From assembly GCA_039704465.1 (NCBI GenBank), contig JASFAU010000004.1:186001-250000 (forward strand): 64,000 nucleotides of DNA, given 5' to 3'. Both the position numbers and the translations under genes were made by a program. The stretch's first letter is position 1. Every line of letters begins with the position of its first letter. Shown here piece by piece: positions 35,760-44,828 of the stretch. Source of the DNA: Plasmodiophora brassicae. Its lineage: Eukaryota > Endomyxa > Phytomyxea > Plasmodiophorida > Plasmodiophoridae. The notes beneath the pieces were generated by a model. That model was not told where the DNA came from. It ran no database searches and was given only the letters and a program-made list of their open reading frames with translations.

Positions 35760-37841
35760 CTATCCGCTAGCGTGTAATATGATGGACATCTCGCACTGCA
35801 GCGCCTGGAGCAGGCCAGGCGGTGAGGCGTCGCGTTGCGCGCGGCCTAGGAACCCGACGAGGGTGTCGCGCGGCAGCCCACGCCAATGGGACAGCAGGTC
35901 CCGTTCGGCGAACAACGAGACGACGCTCTCCGTCACCTTCGTCGGCAGACGTTCTTGGACCAGATCCAGCGAGACCTGCCGAGAGCATCTGCGGGGGACC
36001 GTTAGCAAACACACGTGGACCAATGGGCAACGCGGGGCGAACCTTAACACGTCGACAACGACGGCGCGCTCGGTGGACGCGTCCCACTGGCGCCAGACCG
36101 CATCGGCCAGCCATCGGACGTCGCCGGGTGCCGCCGCCGCCCGCTCCAGGCAGGCGACGACGACGTGCAGCATGGGCGCAACGGGATCGCCCGCCTCGAT
36201 CCGGCGTCGGGCGGCCTCGATCATGGCGGCGCCGACGTCGGGCGCCCAGACCCTGCCGATGCAATTCCGGACGACGTGCAGGAGCTCGGCGTCCCTGTCG
36301 CCAGCGACACGCGCCGCCGTCAGCAGGAGGGACAGGACGGATTCAACGGGGAGATCGGCGCGAGACACGACGGATTCCAGCAGCAGGCACCGGGCCTGGC
36401 ACCCAGGGAGGCATCTCGCCACGCAGCGAAGCAGGTCGTCGTCGACGTGTCGGACGCGAGCGACGAGCGCGACGACAGAATCGTGAAGCTCGCCGGGAAC
36501 CTGGTCGATTGCGTTGAGGATCGCGGGAACGCACCCGCTGGGCAGGTGGTCGACCAGCAGCCGGGCGTTGGATGGCGACGACGCCTGGCAATGCGCCAGG
36601 AAGCAGTCGCCGAGCTGGGCACTGAATTGCGGGTCGTGGCGAAGAACGCTGAGCGCGTGCAGGCGGATCGGGCTGAGGAGGCGCGACGAGCAGGCCGCCC
36701 TGGACAGCGCGTCGCGAACGACGGAGAAGGACGGCGGCGGCAACTTCTCCATCACGGCGAGGAGGGTGTCCGGGTTGTCTGGGCACGATCGCGTGACGGT
36801 ATCGACGAGGAACGCGACGACTTTGTCAGGGTCGTCGTACGTGGCGACAAGCAGGGCGAGATGCAGGTCGGACTGGAGGTGCCCCCGTACTGGGAACCTG
36901 GGGAGAACATGTCGCCGAAGCGAGGACGCGTCGTCGATGTTCGGGAGCAGCGTCAGGCAGTGAAGCGCTTCGCCGAGGTCAACACCGCTGCATTCGATGC
37001 AGCATTCGACGAGGACGTCGGCGAGGCTGCCGCACGACGGTCGGACCGCGACAGGTTCCTGTGCGGCACAGGACGGGAACACGTCGTCATCCAGTGACCC
37101 GTTGTGCAATACAGCAAGCGCGATCGGGTCGCAGGGCGCGGGCGCGTCCTGCGTCGGTCGCTGGCCATGCAACGACGCGAGCAGATTGCGAATGCAACGC
37201 AGAACCGGGCTGGCACGTTTCCGGTTCCCGTTCAGGACGTTCGTGTTGACGCGTTCGCCCAGGACGGCGACGAGGGCGTTGAGCAGGGGGACGTGGTCGG
37301 CGACAGGAATCCCGGTAGGGAGGACGTCAGTAACGGCGTCGATGACGGCTACAGCATCGATTCGAATCGGGATCGTCGGGTGCGTCAACGCGGCGATGCA
37401 CAGCTGGATGAATTGCGGCAGGAACGGAGCGCATGCTGAGTGGAACTCGTGCCGGGAGAGCAGGTCCCGGACGAGAGGGACAATGGCGTTGCGAACGCTA
37501 GCGTCTTCATCGATGACAAGCCGGGCCACGTTGCGAAGGACGGAACATGCTAATGAGGGAGATGGGTGCGACCGTACGAATTCCCGAAGACCGAGTAGGC
37601 ACTGACGACGCTGGGCGGGGCTGAAGTGCCGACTCTTGGCGAGCAGGTCAGCGGCGGTCTGCCCGCGGAGTGTAGCTGCCTGTGGATCCGCCTTGGACAA
37701 TTGCGCAGGGACGGTGATACGTTGCGAACGAAACGTCGTGACCGTGTGGCCGGTGGTGAAATTCTTCCGCTTGCCGACCTTCTGCTTGCGCCGCACGAAG
37801 TCGGCGGTCGCCGGCTGCTTCGAGGATTTCGTTCGCACCAT
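35760..37841 (-). CDS. IPI1: IPI1/TEX10-like pre-ribosome (Rix1 complex) protein
   Basis: A single-exon gene of 693 residues. The N terminus carries the family signature: KSSKQPATADFVRRKQKVGK, then FTTGHTVTTFRSQRITVPAQ, matching the IPI1/TEX10 pattern DFxKxKxKVGKxK...T.F.S..I.v..Q. The rest is HEAT-like helices (HFSPAQRRQCLLGLREFVRS; RNAIVPLVRDLLSRHEFHSA). IPI1 works with IPI3 and Rix1 on late 60S subunit maturation, including ITS2 processing and nuclear export, in nucleolus and nucleoplasm. It is longer than the yeast protein (about 330) and shorter than human TEX10 (about 930). The start is fixed by the signature, which begins a few residues after Met1. Confidence 0.8.
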   Translation of the reverse strand: MVRTKSSKQPATADFVRRKQKVGKRKNFTTGHTVTTFRSQRITVPAQLSKADPQAATLRGQTAADLLAKSRHFSPAQRRQCLLGLREFVRSHPSPSLACSVLRNVARLVIDEDASVRNAIVPLVRDLLSRHEFHSACAPFLPQFIQLCIAALTHPTIPIRIDAVAVIDAVTDVLPTGIPVADHVPLLNALVAVLGERVNTNVLNGNRKRASPVLRCIRNLLASLHGQRPTQDAPAPCDPIALAVLHNGSLDDDVFPSCAAQEPVAVRPSCGSLADVLVECCIECSGVDLGEALHCLTLLPNIDDASSLRRHVLPRFPVRGHLQSDLHLALLVATYDDPDKVVAFLVDTVTRSCPDNPDTLLAVMEKLPPPSFSVVRDALSRAACSSRLLSPIRLHALSVLRHDPQFSAQLGDCFLAHCQASSPSNARLLVDHLPSGCVPAILNAIDQVPGELHDSVVALVARVRHVDDDLLRCVARCLPGCQARCLLLESVVSRADLPVESVLSLLLTAARVAGDRDAELLHVVRNCIGRVWAPDVGAAMIEAARRRIEAGDPVAPMLHVVVACLERAAAAPGDVRWLADAVWRQWDASTERAVVVDVLRFAPRCPLVHVCLLTVPRRCSRQVSLDLVQERLPTKVTESVVSLFAERDLLSHWRGLPRDTLVGFLGRAQRDASPPGLLQALQCEMSIILHASG

Positions 37842-38170
37842 CCGGCACGCGAAGCAGCCACGGAGTCCGTGACGGACACCGTCACGCGCGACGACAGAAG
37901 ATCGATCGCCACGTCAACCTGTCGTTCCAGGTCCTGTGCACAACGGACGACGCTGTGCCGTATCACGGCACTGACGATCGCGGTCAGCCGGTGGTGTTAT
38001 TCGCGTGTCTGCGATTATGTTCGTCGTCGACCTTGTCCCCTGGTGTCTCGAGTCTGTTTCTCTCCTTTCCAGAAATGGTGATGCGTTCAGCGTCAGCGCG
38101 TTTGCCGCGATCGGCTGCCAAGCGTGCGAGTGACTACGTCGAGGCCAATGACGGGCGGTTAGACTTGAGA
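37842..38170. other. Intergenic, upstream of IPI1 and of the transposon cluster
   Basis: No gene recognised; likely the promoter of IPI1 on the left. Confidence 0.4.
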
Positions 38171-39295
38171 GTATCCTCTCGGGCGCCGAATAGCAAACCA
38201 GGTCCATGGTCTACAATGCCGTTTCTGCATCGCCTTCGGCCGCGAGGAGAAGGTGGGCGCCAAGCGCAAGCCTTCGAGCGATGTTCAGGGATGGATTCGC
38301 CCCTTCCGCTATGACAACATAGAGAATCACGTTGCCGGTCAGCATCCTCAGAAGTGGGCTGAGTACAACCTCCTTAACTCGGCTGCTGATCGTAATGCCT
38401 TCTTCGACGATGTCCCGGTCGCGTTCAAGAACTCTATTAAGGCGCACTTCCCTTCTTTATCTCTTGACGCTGAGCGTCAAATGGTGTTCGACGTTGCCGA
38501 CAGTGATTCGGAGAGTGATGCGGAGGAGCTAGCATTCGGCAGTGAGGCTGAGCGCAATGCTGTACTTCGTCGACGTGCTAAAAAGACAGCTTTGGCGGAA
38601 GAACGAGCGGTAGCGTTATTTAAGCGCGTGGATGGCAATGGTGACGCCGACTATTCTTATTCAGTCACAATCCCAAGTCAAAAACCTCTGTATTCCAGCT
38701 TGCGGTACGATACGTGGCATGCGGCGCTTCCTTTCGATTGGCAGCCAACATACTGAGCTGCACGTATGATGTGCTGCACAATCCTCTTCTGCGGTCGTGC
38801 TCTCGCAATGATGTTGCCAACTTCATCAGGGTTGTTTATGCTGTCAATCTGCAGCGCATGGCACGCCATCTGCGACATGCCTGGGGATTTTCGATTGCTC
38901 TGGACTCTGCCACTCATCAGAGTACCTCCTATCTCGACTTGCGCTTCCGAATCTTCCTACCAGCCTTCCACAACATTGTGAATGTGCATGCGGCGAGTGA
39001 CGACACCAGCAACGCGGCTGTGGAAGGCTGGTAGGAAGATTCGGAAGCGCAAGTCGAGATAGGAGGTACTCTGATGAGTGGCAGAGTCCAGAGCAATCGA
39101 AAATCCCCAGGCATGTCGCAGTTGGCGTGCCATGCGCTGCAGATTGACAGCATAAACAACCCTGATGAAGTTGGCAACATCATTGCGAGAGCACGACCGC
39201 AGAAGAGGATTGTGCAGCACATCATACGTGCATCTCAGTATGATGGTTGCCAATCGAAGGAAGCGCCGCATGCCACGTATCGTACCGTGTGGCTA
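38171..39295 (+). mobile_element. BED-finger/hAT-like transposase remnant
   Basis: The plus-strand frame GLQCRFCIAFGREEKVGAKR leads into GWIRPFRYDNIENHVAGQHP and KWAEY, giving C-x2-C and H-x4-H as in a BED finger of transposases. Residues up to 38756 are charged and acidic. After a likely intron near 38705-38757 comes FIRVVYAVNLQRMA, then WGFSIALDSATHQSTSYLDL, the block that opens the catalytic core of hAT-like transposases in protists. The frame is cut at about 38973, where the sequence turns back on itself (palindrome 4). No further core follows, so it is inactive. Confidence 0.6.
38705..39290. repeat. Palindrome 4 within the hAT-like element
   Basis: The segment at 38705-38972 is repeated inverted at about 39018-39290 around a spacer of about 45 bases. 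Both arms encode DVLHNPLLRSCSRNDVANFI. The arms differ at only a few positions, including a one-base deletion in the right arm, so this fold-back is recent. Confidence 0.9.
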
Positions 39296-39301
39296 GCTCA
39301 G

Positions 39302-39507
39302 AACCGAGTTGAAATGAGAATGAATCGTTTATCGATTGCTGGGGGGCTGACGCCCATGCACTCGTGCAGCTTCGGAACCTTCCGAGGAACACAACGTTCA
39401 CGCAACCTTGGAACCTTCCGAACGTCTCTGAAATACCGCGAAGGTTCGACTCGAACCGTCCCAGAGTGGCCTGGAGGACTTGCAGACGAAATCACCTGTT
39501 CGAGTCT
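39302..39507. repeat. Left LTR-like direct repeat of a copia remnant
   Basis: About 205 bases (starting AACCGAGTTGAAATGAGAAT) recur in the same orientation at 40717-40921 with a handful of differences. They flank copia gag and RNase H fragments, so these are the long terminal repeats, or their conserved parts. Confidence 0.7.
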
Positions 39508-40716
39508 CCTCCTCAAGTTTCACCAGGCCAATTGACTTGAGATGCCTTTCAAATGTCATCCTGGCCGACGCCTTCGTCATGACGTCCGCCTGGTTGCCTT
39601 GGCTTGGAACATATGAGAGCTTGATCACGTACGGCTTGACGCACGAAGTGGTACTTGATATCAATATGTTTCGTTCTCCCCTTCAGGTCCATATCGTTGT
39701 AGGCCATCGCGATCGCACTTTGGTTGTCGATGTACACATCCAATGGACCTGAAGGGGAGAACGAAACATATTGATATCAAGTACCACTTCGTGCGTCAAG
39801 CCGTACGACAAAGATTGATCAAGCTCTCATGTGTTCCAAGCCAAGGCAACCAGGCGGACGTCATGCATCTTGTCCTTCAGGAGACTGATCTGCAGCTGGT
39901 CTGGCATATCGATGTCCTTCTCGAGGAACTGGATCATTAGAGACTCCCATCTGATTCGGAAATCCAGAGCCCCTTCCTTGCCTTGCTGCCTGATCCAACT
40001 GAGGGTCTTCGCCATGTCCCCTGCTTCTTCGTCATCAAATCTCGCGACCATGTGAGCCTTGACAGCATCATATGTCCAGGTGTTGCCTTTCTTGTGTACC
40101 AGTTTCTTGTGAGTCACGTAGACAATCCTTGCCTTGTCCAGGAACGCGTTGTCCAAGAACACGCTCCACTGCTGTCTCCCAACGTTCGACCTTTTCATCG
40201 TGTCCTCGAAGGAGTCGAACTAACCGGCGCATTGGTTCCGCTTGCCGGAGTACTTGGCGATTTCAGTTCTTAGGCCCAGGTCCTTAGGCTTGACCAGCTC
40301 CTGGGCCCTCTCTCTCGCGACCTGTAGCTCTCCTGAACCGCCTCCACGACCCCGATGTTCTGCCTCTAGAAGGAACGTCCTCCAATCCTGGTTCAAGCCC
40401 TCATCACCCGCTACGGTCGCCACCAGGACCTCCATGGTCATCGCATCCTTGTCGTCGATGCCCAACTTCCTCACCACCTTTGTCCAATTGGCCTTGCATG
40501 CCTTCAGGATGTTGACGCTGCGGATCACGGTCTTCAGCAGATCAATTACTCACGTCTCGGTGGTCAGGCCCTACAGGGTCTGTGATGTAGTCCTTCACAA
40601 ACGATTCTCCGACTTTGTCGAGCATCATCCAAACGCTCTTCCTCGGTCCTTGCCCGACACCCGCTCCATGCTCGCCCGACATGGCCTAGAGACACTGGGA
40701 CTCTTAATCACTCATA
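39508..40716 (-). mobile_element. Internally deleted Ty1/copia-type retrotransposon
   Basis: Read on the minus strand, the internal part gives KACKANWTKVVRKLGID and a gag-like block (QQWSVFLDNAFLDKARIVYV; THKKLVHKKGNTWTYDAVKA), then jumps to the RNase H end: DNQSAIAMAYNDMDLKGRTK, HIDIKYHFVRQAV and LSYVPSQGNQADVMTKA, which is characteristic of copia polyproteins. Protease, integrase and most of reverse transcriptase are absent. Part of the RNase H sequence is also present inverted (39745-39864). Confidence 0.75.
39579..39864. repeat. Palindrome 5: inverted RNase H fragments of the copia remnant
   Basis: Sequence 39579-39690 recurs inverted at 39745-39864 (spacer about 54 bases, arms about 115). 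Both encode the copia RNase H segment around GRTKHIDIKYHFVRQAV, once on each strand. Confidence 0.85.
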
Positions 40717-40921
40717 ACCGAGTTGAAATGAGAATAAATCGTTTATCGATTGCTGGTGGGCTGACGCCCATGCACTCGTGCAGCTTCAGAACCTTCCGAG
40801 GAACACAACGTTTACGCGATCTTGGAACCTTCCGAACGTCTCTGAAATACCGCGAAGGTTCGACTCGAACCGTCCCAGAGTGGCCTGGAGGACTTGCCCA
40901 CGAAATCACCTGTTCGAGTGC
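40717..40921. repeat. Right LTR-like direct repeat of the copia remnant
   Basis: Same-orientation partner of the repeat at 39302-39507; see there. Confidence 0.7.
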
Positions 40922-40964
40922 TTGTAGCCCGGGGCCCTATTTAGTTGGGCGGTGACACGTGACG

Positions 40965-41275
40965 ACTTCCGAATCGCGATGTTCCTTTTGGAGGCACCTG
41001 GGGTCAATGTCAATGCCCCTGATGGGGACCAAAGGACAGCGTTACATAGAGTTGCGTTTGCTGGCCGCTCCAATATGTCGTCAAGGCGTTGGTAAGGGTT
41101 CCCGGGATCGACGTCAATGCGCGTGGCCGTTACTTGAACACGGTGTTGCAACTGGCCCACGTCATGGACATGTTCGTGTCGCCGCATTGCTGCGAAGTGC
41201 CGGTGCCCATGGTAGTGAGCTCGACACACCCTGAAACACAATATCGCCTGTGCCATTGTCGGCATCCTTCTCGTT
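40965..41275 (+). pseudogene. Ankyrin-repeat gene fragment (left)
   Basis: A plus-strand fragment encodes RIAMFLLEAPGVNVNAPDGD, then after a frameshift PGIDVNARGRYLNTVLQLAH, which is one and a half ankyrin repeats related to those of the Skp1-like/ankyrin genes. The same fragment occurs inverted at about 55040-55357. It has no start, and the frame is broken. Confidence 0.6.
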
Positions 41276-41496
41276 TTAAGTTCCGTCTTCGTCATTGATG
41301 ACCTGACTGGGTGCTCTAGGCCCTGAAGCTCGGCTTTCAATGCCGTAGGCAGTGCTGCGCTCTGTCGCGAACAGGTACTGTTCGTGGTAACGATCGCGCC
41401 TTCGTCGTCGTCTTTATCCATGACGTGACGCGGCGCGGGCGACACGGTCAGGAACTGGCCGTAGTAGGCGGGGACCGGGGCGTCGTCACAGTAGCA
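41276..41496. other. Short gap, minus-strand open frame of unknown nature
   Basis: A minus-strand frame (RSCYCDDAPVPAYYGQFLTV) is open across this gap and into the ankyrin fragment. No domain recognised. Confidence 0.3.
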
Positions 41497-43082
41497 TGAG
41501 CGAAGGCGCTTTGGAACGACGTTTTCCGCCACGCTTTGGTGTTTGACCAGAGTAGGCGGCAACTGGTGGTCCACAGGTGTTCCCAGGCAGTGTCAATCAC
41601 GACCGTTCTGAAACGGTGTATATTGCTTTTGTCCCGATTCTATGTAGGTGGCGCAATGACCAGATGTCATACCGTCCGGTTGGTGAGCTTGAACCACGCT
41701 GCCACCGGTTGCATGCTCGCAGTTCGAACTTCGCGGAGTCCGGACTCCGGAGCGTCACCTCACGACCGCGAACTGCGCCAGGACTACAGGTACAGGGCAA
41801 CAGGCCCGCGTGGACTTCCGGACTCCGGTGTCCGTCATTTCATTCTGCAACTCGAATTCCCCGCTGTCCAACGTCACTGTTCCAAGCAGTCGCTGACGTC
41901 GCGCAGCAATGGCCACCGGCAATCCTACCTGCTTCGCTTTATCGCCCCTGATCCTGCTCGTGCTGACCACCGGTCTCACCAATGCTTTCCAGCTCGTCTC
42001 CAAGAGTGACGAGCGCGTCCATGTTCCCAACCGAGCCGCCGCCGCGCATTCGGGAGTGATATCGCGTACGATGGAAGCTGGCCTTGATAATATATGCATT
42101 CCGCTCGATGTCGATATCGACGTGTTGCATCACGTTCGCGACTATATCATCACGTTCGGAGTGCAACAAGTATCTTTCCGTCAACGTTTGTCAACCCGAA
42201 CGCCGACGATTACTGACTGTGCCGCAACAGGTCAACCCTGACGTTGAGGGCGCCGCATGGGTTATGAGTCGTTCCCAGACAAATGTATGGGACGAGGCCA
42301 AGTACCAGGTGGCCGTATGCGCAAGCATCCTTGAGATGAAGACGCTCCTGGCCTCCATCGTGGCGACGCTGTCCGGGGAGGACTTGGAAGTGATGCGCAA
42401 GGAATTCGACAGCGCCCAGCAACATCGCGAAGCCGCCTCGATGTCGGTAATGCAGGTCGCCCGTGGTGACGAAGGGAACGCAGAGATTGCCAAACAAGTC
42501 TTCCGTGTTGCATGCTTCGGAGGCAGTGTCAACCGCATCAACAACCAGGCCTGGGCTACCCGTCGCCAGAATCGCATGGATTTCTGGGACATGTCGCCAG
42601 GTTCCCCATCCCCGTCGTCGGGGAACGTACTGCATCAGGCTGCTTACGAGGGCGAGGAAGCAGTTGTCGCCCTGCTCCTGGACTTGCCCGGGATCAACGT
42701 CAATGCCCGCGATTCGATGGGCAGGACTCCATTGCACTATGCGGCGCGGCACGGGCATGAGAATGTCGTCGAAATGCTGCTGAATGCTCCCGGGGTCGAT
42801 GTAAGTGCTGCTGACAACAGTAATGAGAGTCCACTGGTCTGGGCCCAACAAGGCGGGCACAGCACGATCGTCGAGCTGTTGGAGGCCAAGCTCGCCCGCC
42901 CATAATCCAGCTGCTTTCCGTTCGATTCACGACGACGTCGTCCCGGTTTCATACACACGACCTTACATAGTTGCGTTTCCCATCTGACGTGATCTCCAGC
43001 GCCTCCGGCCGCGGGTCAGGTTCAAGGGGCCCGCCCAGCAACCTGGACGTTCGCAGATTCCACCTCGCACCGGTTGGACGAT
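41497..43082. repeat. Left arm of the large inverted repeat (pairs with 55500-57165)
   Basis: This block, including the Skp1-like/ankyrin gene and about 400 bases of its 5' flank, is repeated inverted at about 55571-57165. The shared flank includes GTTTGACCAGAGTAGGCGGC at the outer end and CACCTCGCACCGGTTGG at the inner end. The arms are about 12.5 kb apart. Confidence 0.85.
41909..42905 (+). CDS. Secreted Skp1-like/ankyrin-repeat protein (copy A)
   Basis: Two exons, 41909-42169 and 42231-42905, with a 61-base intron. The product has about 311 residues. A signal peptide (MATGNPTCFALSPLILLVLT, cleavage near TNA) comes first. Residues 28-85 read like the Skp1/POZ fold: FQLVSKSDERVHVPNRAAAA, then IPLDVDIDVLHHVRDYI (Skp1 pattern: IPLPnVssevLxkVieYc). 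After a linker, EAKYQVAVCASILEMKTLLA then VMRKEFD parallels the Skp1 C-terminal helices that bind F-boxes (NYLDIKPLLD, IRKTFNI). The C-terminal part holds two to three ankyrin repeats: GNVLHQAAYEGEEAVVALLL, GRTPLHYAARHGHENVVEML, NESPLVWAQQGGHSTIVELL. A secreted Skp1 mimic with ankyrin repeats could recruit host targets to, or block, SCF ubiquitin ligases; that role is inference. Such domains are reported to be common among plasmodiophorid secreted proteins. Confidence 0.75.
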
Positions 43083-43083
43083 C

Positions 43084-44808
43084 ATGCCATGGCCCCTTCG
43101 GATTTTGGCCCGGCGCCGGTCGCGTCCGATGCTGCTCGCGGAGCGCCGTCGTCAGCGGCGCCGCCTCCCCGGCGTGCTGATCCGCGCCTGCGTGCGCCCG
43201 CTGGCGATCATCGTCCCTGTGGTGCTCGTCGTCGGCATGATGCTCGCGTTACCGTCGCCGATCGCGACGCACGGGCGCGTCATCGCCGCCGACCTCCTGT
43301 ACGAGTCGACGAAGGGGCGGCCGTGCGCTCGCCTGGATCGCATCGCGCCGACGCTGACGGTCGACGCCGACCCGCGCGCCTGGTCGCCCCAGGCCAGGTC
43401 GTCCTGCGCGCCGATCGACGCGCCGATCGCCGACGTCGTCGACCTGTCGCAGACGCTGGCGCTGCCCAACCGGGTCGCGGCGAATGCCCCGGCGCGCCTT
43501 CGCGTCGACTTCGACAACGACCCCGGCGTCGTGCGCGTCGACGTCGAATGCGGCCCGACGTCGCCCTTCGCGAACGCGCAGACGATGCTGCGCCCGGGCG
43601 GCACCGTCGACCTCGCGTTTCACATCCCGCCCGGGACGTCGTCCGTGCTCGTGACCATCGCGGCGACGGCGCCCATCGACACCGTCGTCTCCTCCATCCG
43701 ACGCGCCCGCCTGGACGTCTTCGCCGCCGTGCCGCCGCTCGACGTCCGCCAGCGCTCGTCGCCGATGCTGTTCGACCACGACGACGGCGCCGTCGGCGTC
43801 CAATGGGAATCCAACTGCAACCTCGTCGGCGCGTTCGTCGTCCTCGTCGGCACCGGCGATCGCATCCCGACCAGGACGATCCAGGTCGGCCCTGGCACGT
43901 TCCTGCACCGCGCCAAGGTGCAGAGGGGCGGCGGCGGCGACCTGCGCTACAAGGTCGTCAACGGCGACGCGGTGCAATCGGCGACGTTCGCGGTCGTTCG
44001 TCGACGGGGCGACGGGCACGCGCGCCTGGCGATCACGAGCGATTCGCAGTCGTCGGCGGCGCGTTTCCGGGACCAGCTGGCGCAGATCGCCGTGTCGCGC
44101 GCCGACCTCGTCGTGCACGTCGGCGATTTCGTGCAGGACCCGGCGCCGAAGGAGTACCGGACGTACTGGACGGCGCCGTTCGAGGCGAGCGGCCTGGGGC
44201 CGACCACGCCGATCCGCCTCGTCCGGGGCAACCACGACGGCGAGGCGCCGCTCTCGTACGCGTACAGCTATGGCCCGGGCAACAACGCCTGGGGCGCGTT
44301 CTCGGTCGCCTCCGCGCGCATGATCGTCCTCGACTCCAACGTACGCCCCGGGGACGACCTGTTCGAGCAACAAACCGCATGGCTGGCAGCGGAGGTCACG
44401 TCGGGCCCGACCCGATCGGCGACGTTCGTCGTCGCGTTCGTCCACGTGCCGCCGTTCATCGAGTTCTGGGACCCGGCGGTCTTCGAGGAGAACGAGGCGT
44501 GGTCGTTCGTGCGCGAGGTCTGGCTTCCGATGCTGACCGCGTCCGGGGTCGACCTGATCGTGTCGGGCCATTCGCACATCTACCAACGCGGGACGTACAG
44601 GGGCGTGCACGTCGCCATTGTCGGGGGCGGCGGCGGCGACCTCGACAGGGTCCGCGCCAACCGCTGGCGCTCCGTCTATTCCGTCACCCGCATGGTGTTC
44701 CACTACATCGTGGTCGACGTGTCCCCCGACCGCCTGGACTGGACGTGCTATTCCACGGCCGGCGCCGTCGTCGACACGCTGACCATCACGCCGCGCCCGC
44801 CCCGATGA
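43084..44808 (+). CDS. Purple-acid-phosphatase-like metallophosphoesterase, membrane-anchored
   Basis: An intronless gene of 574 residues. An Arg-rich N terminus and a signal anchor (PLAIIVPVVLVVGMMLALPS, about residues 39-58) place the body outside the cytosol. An N-terminal beta-rich domain (residues about 110-305) precedes the calcineurin-like catalytic domain. Metal-site motifs in order are ITSDSQ (block I), VVHVGDFV (GDxx), VRGNHDGE (GNHD), FVHVPPF and SGHSHIYQRG (GHxH). Block I has Ser-Asp-Ser instead of the usual GDxG/GDLG, with the metal Asp kept. It most likely hydrolyses phosphate esters in the secretory pathway or at the cell surface. A 60-base piece of it is duplicated at 55505-55570. 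Very long antisense frames here are GC-driven shadows. Confidence 0.85.
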   Translation: MPWPLRILARRRSRPMLLAERRRQRRRLPGVLIRACVRPLAIIVPVVLVVGMMLALPSPIATHGRVIAADLLYESTKGRPCARLDRIAPTLTVDADPRAWSPQARSSCAPIDAPIADVVDLSQTLALPNRVAANAPARLRVDFDNDPGVVRVDVECGPTSPFANAQTMLRPGGTVDLAFHIPPGTSSVLVTIAATAPIDTVVSSIRRARLDVFAAVPPLDVRQRSSPMLFDHDDGAVGVQWESNCNLVGAFVVLVGTGDRIPTRTIQVGPGTFLHRAKVQRGGGGDLRYKVVNGDAVQSATFAVVRRRGDGHARLAITSDSQSSAARFRDQLAQIAVSRADLVVHVGDFVQDPAPKEYRTYWTAPFEASGLGPTTPIRLVRGNHDGEAPLSYAYSYGPGNNAWGAFSVASARMIVLDSNVRPGDDLFEQQTAWLAAEVTSGPTRSATFVVAFVHVPPFIEFWDPAVFEENEAWSFVREVWLPMLTASGVDLIVSGHSHIYQRGTYRGVHVAIVGGGGGDLDRVRANRWRSVYSVTRMVFHYIVVDVSPDRLDWTCYSTAGAVVDTLTITPRPPR

Positions 44809-44828
44809 GCATCGACTGACACAACGGC

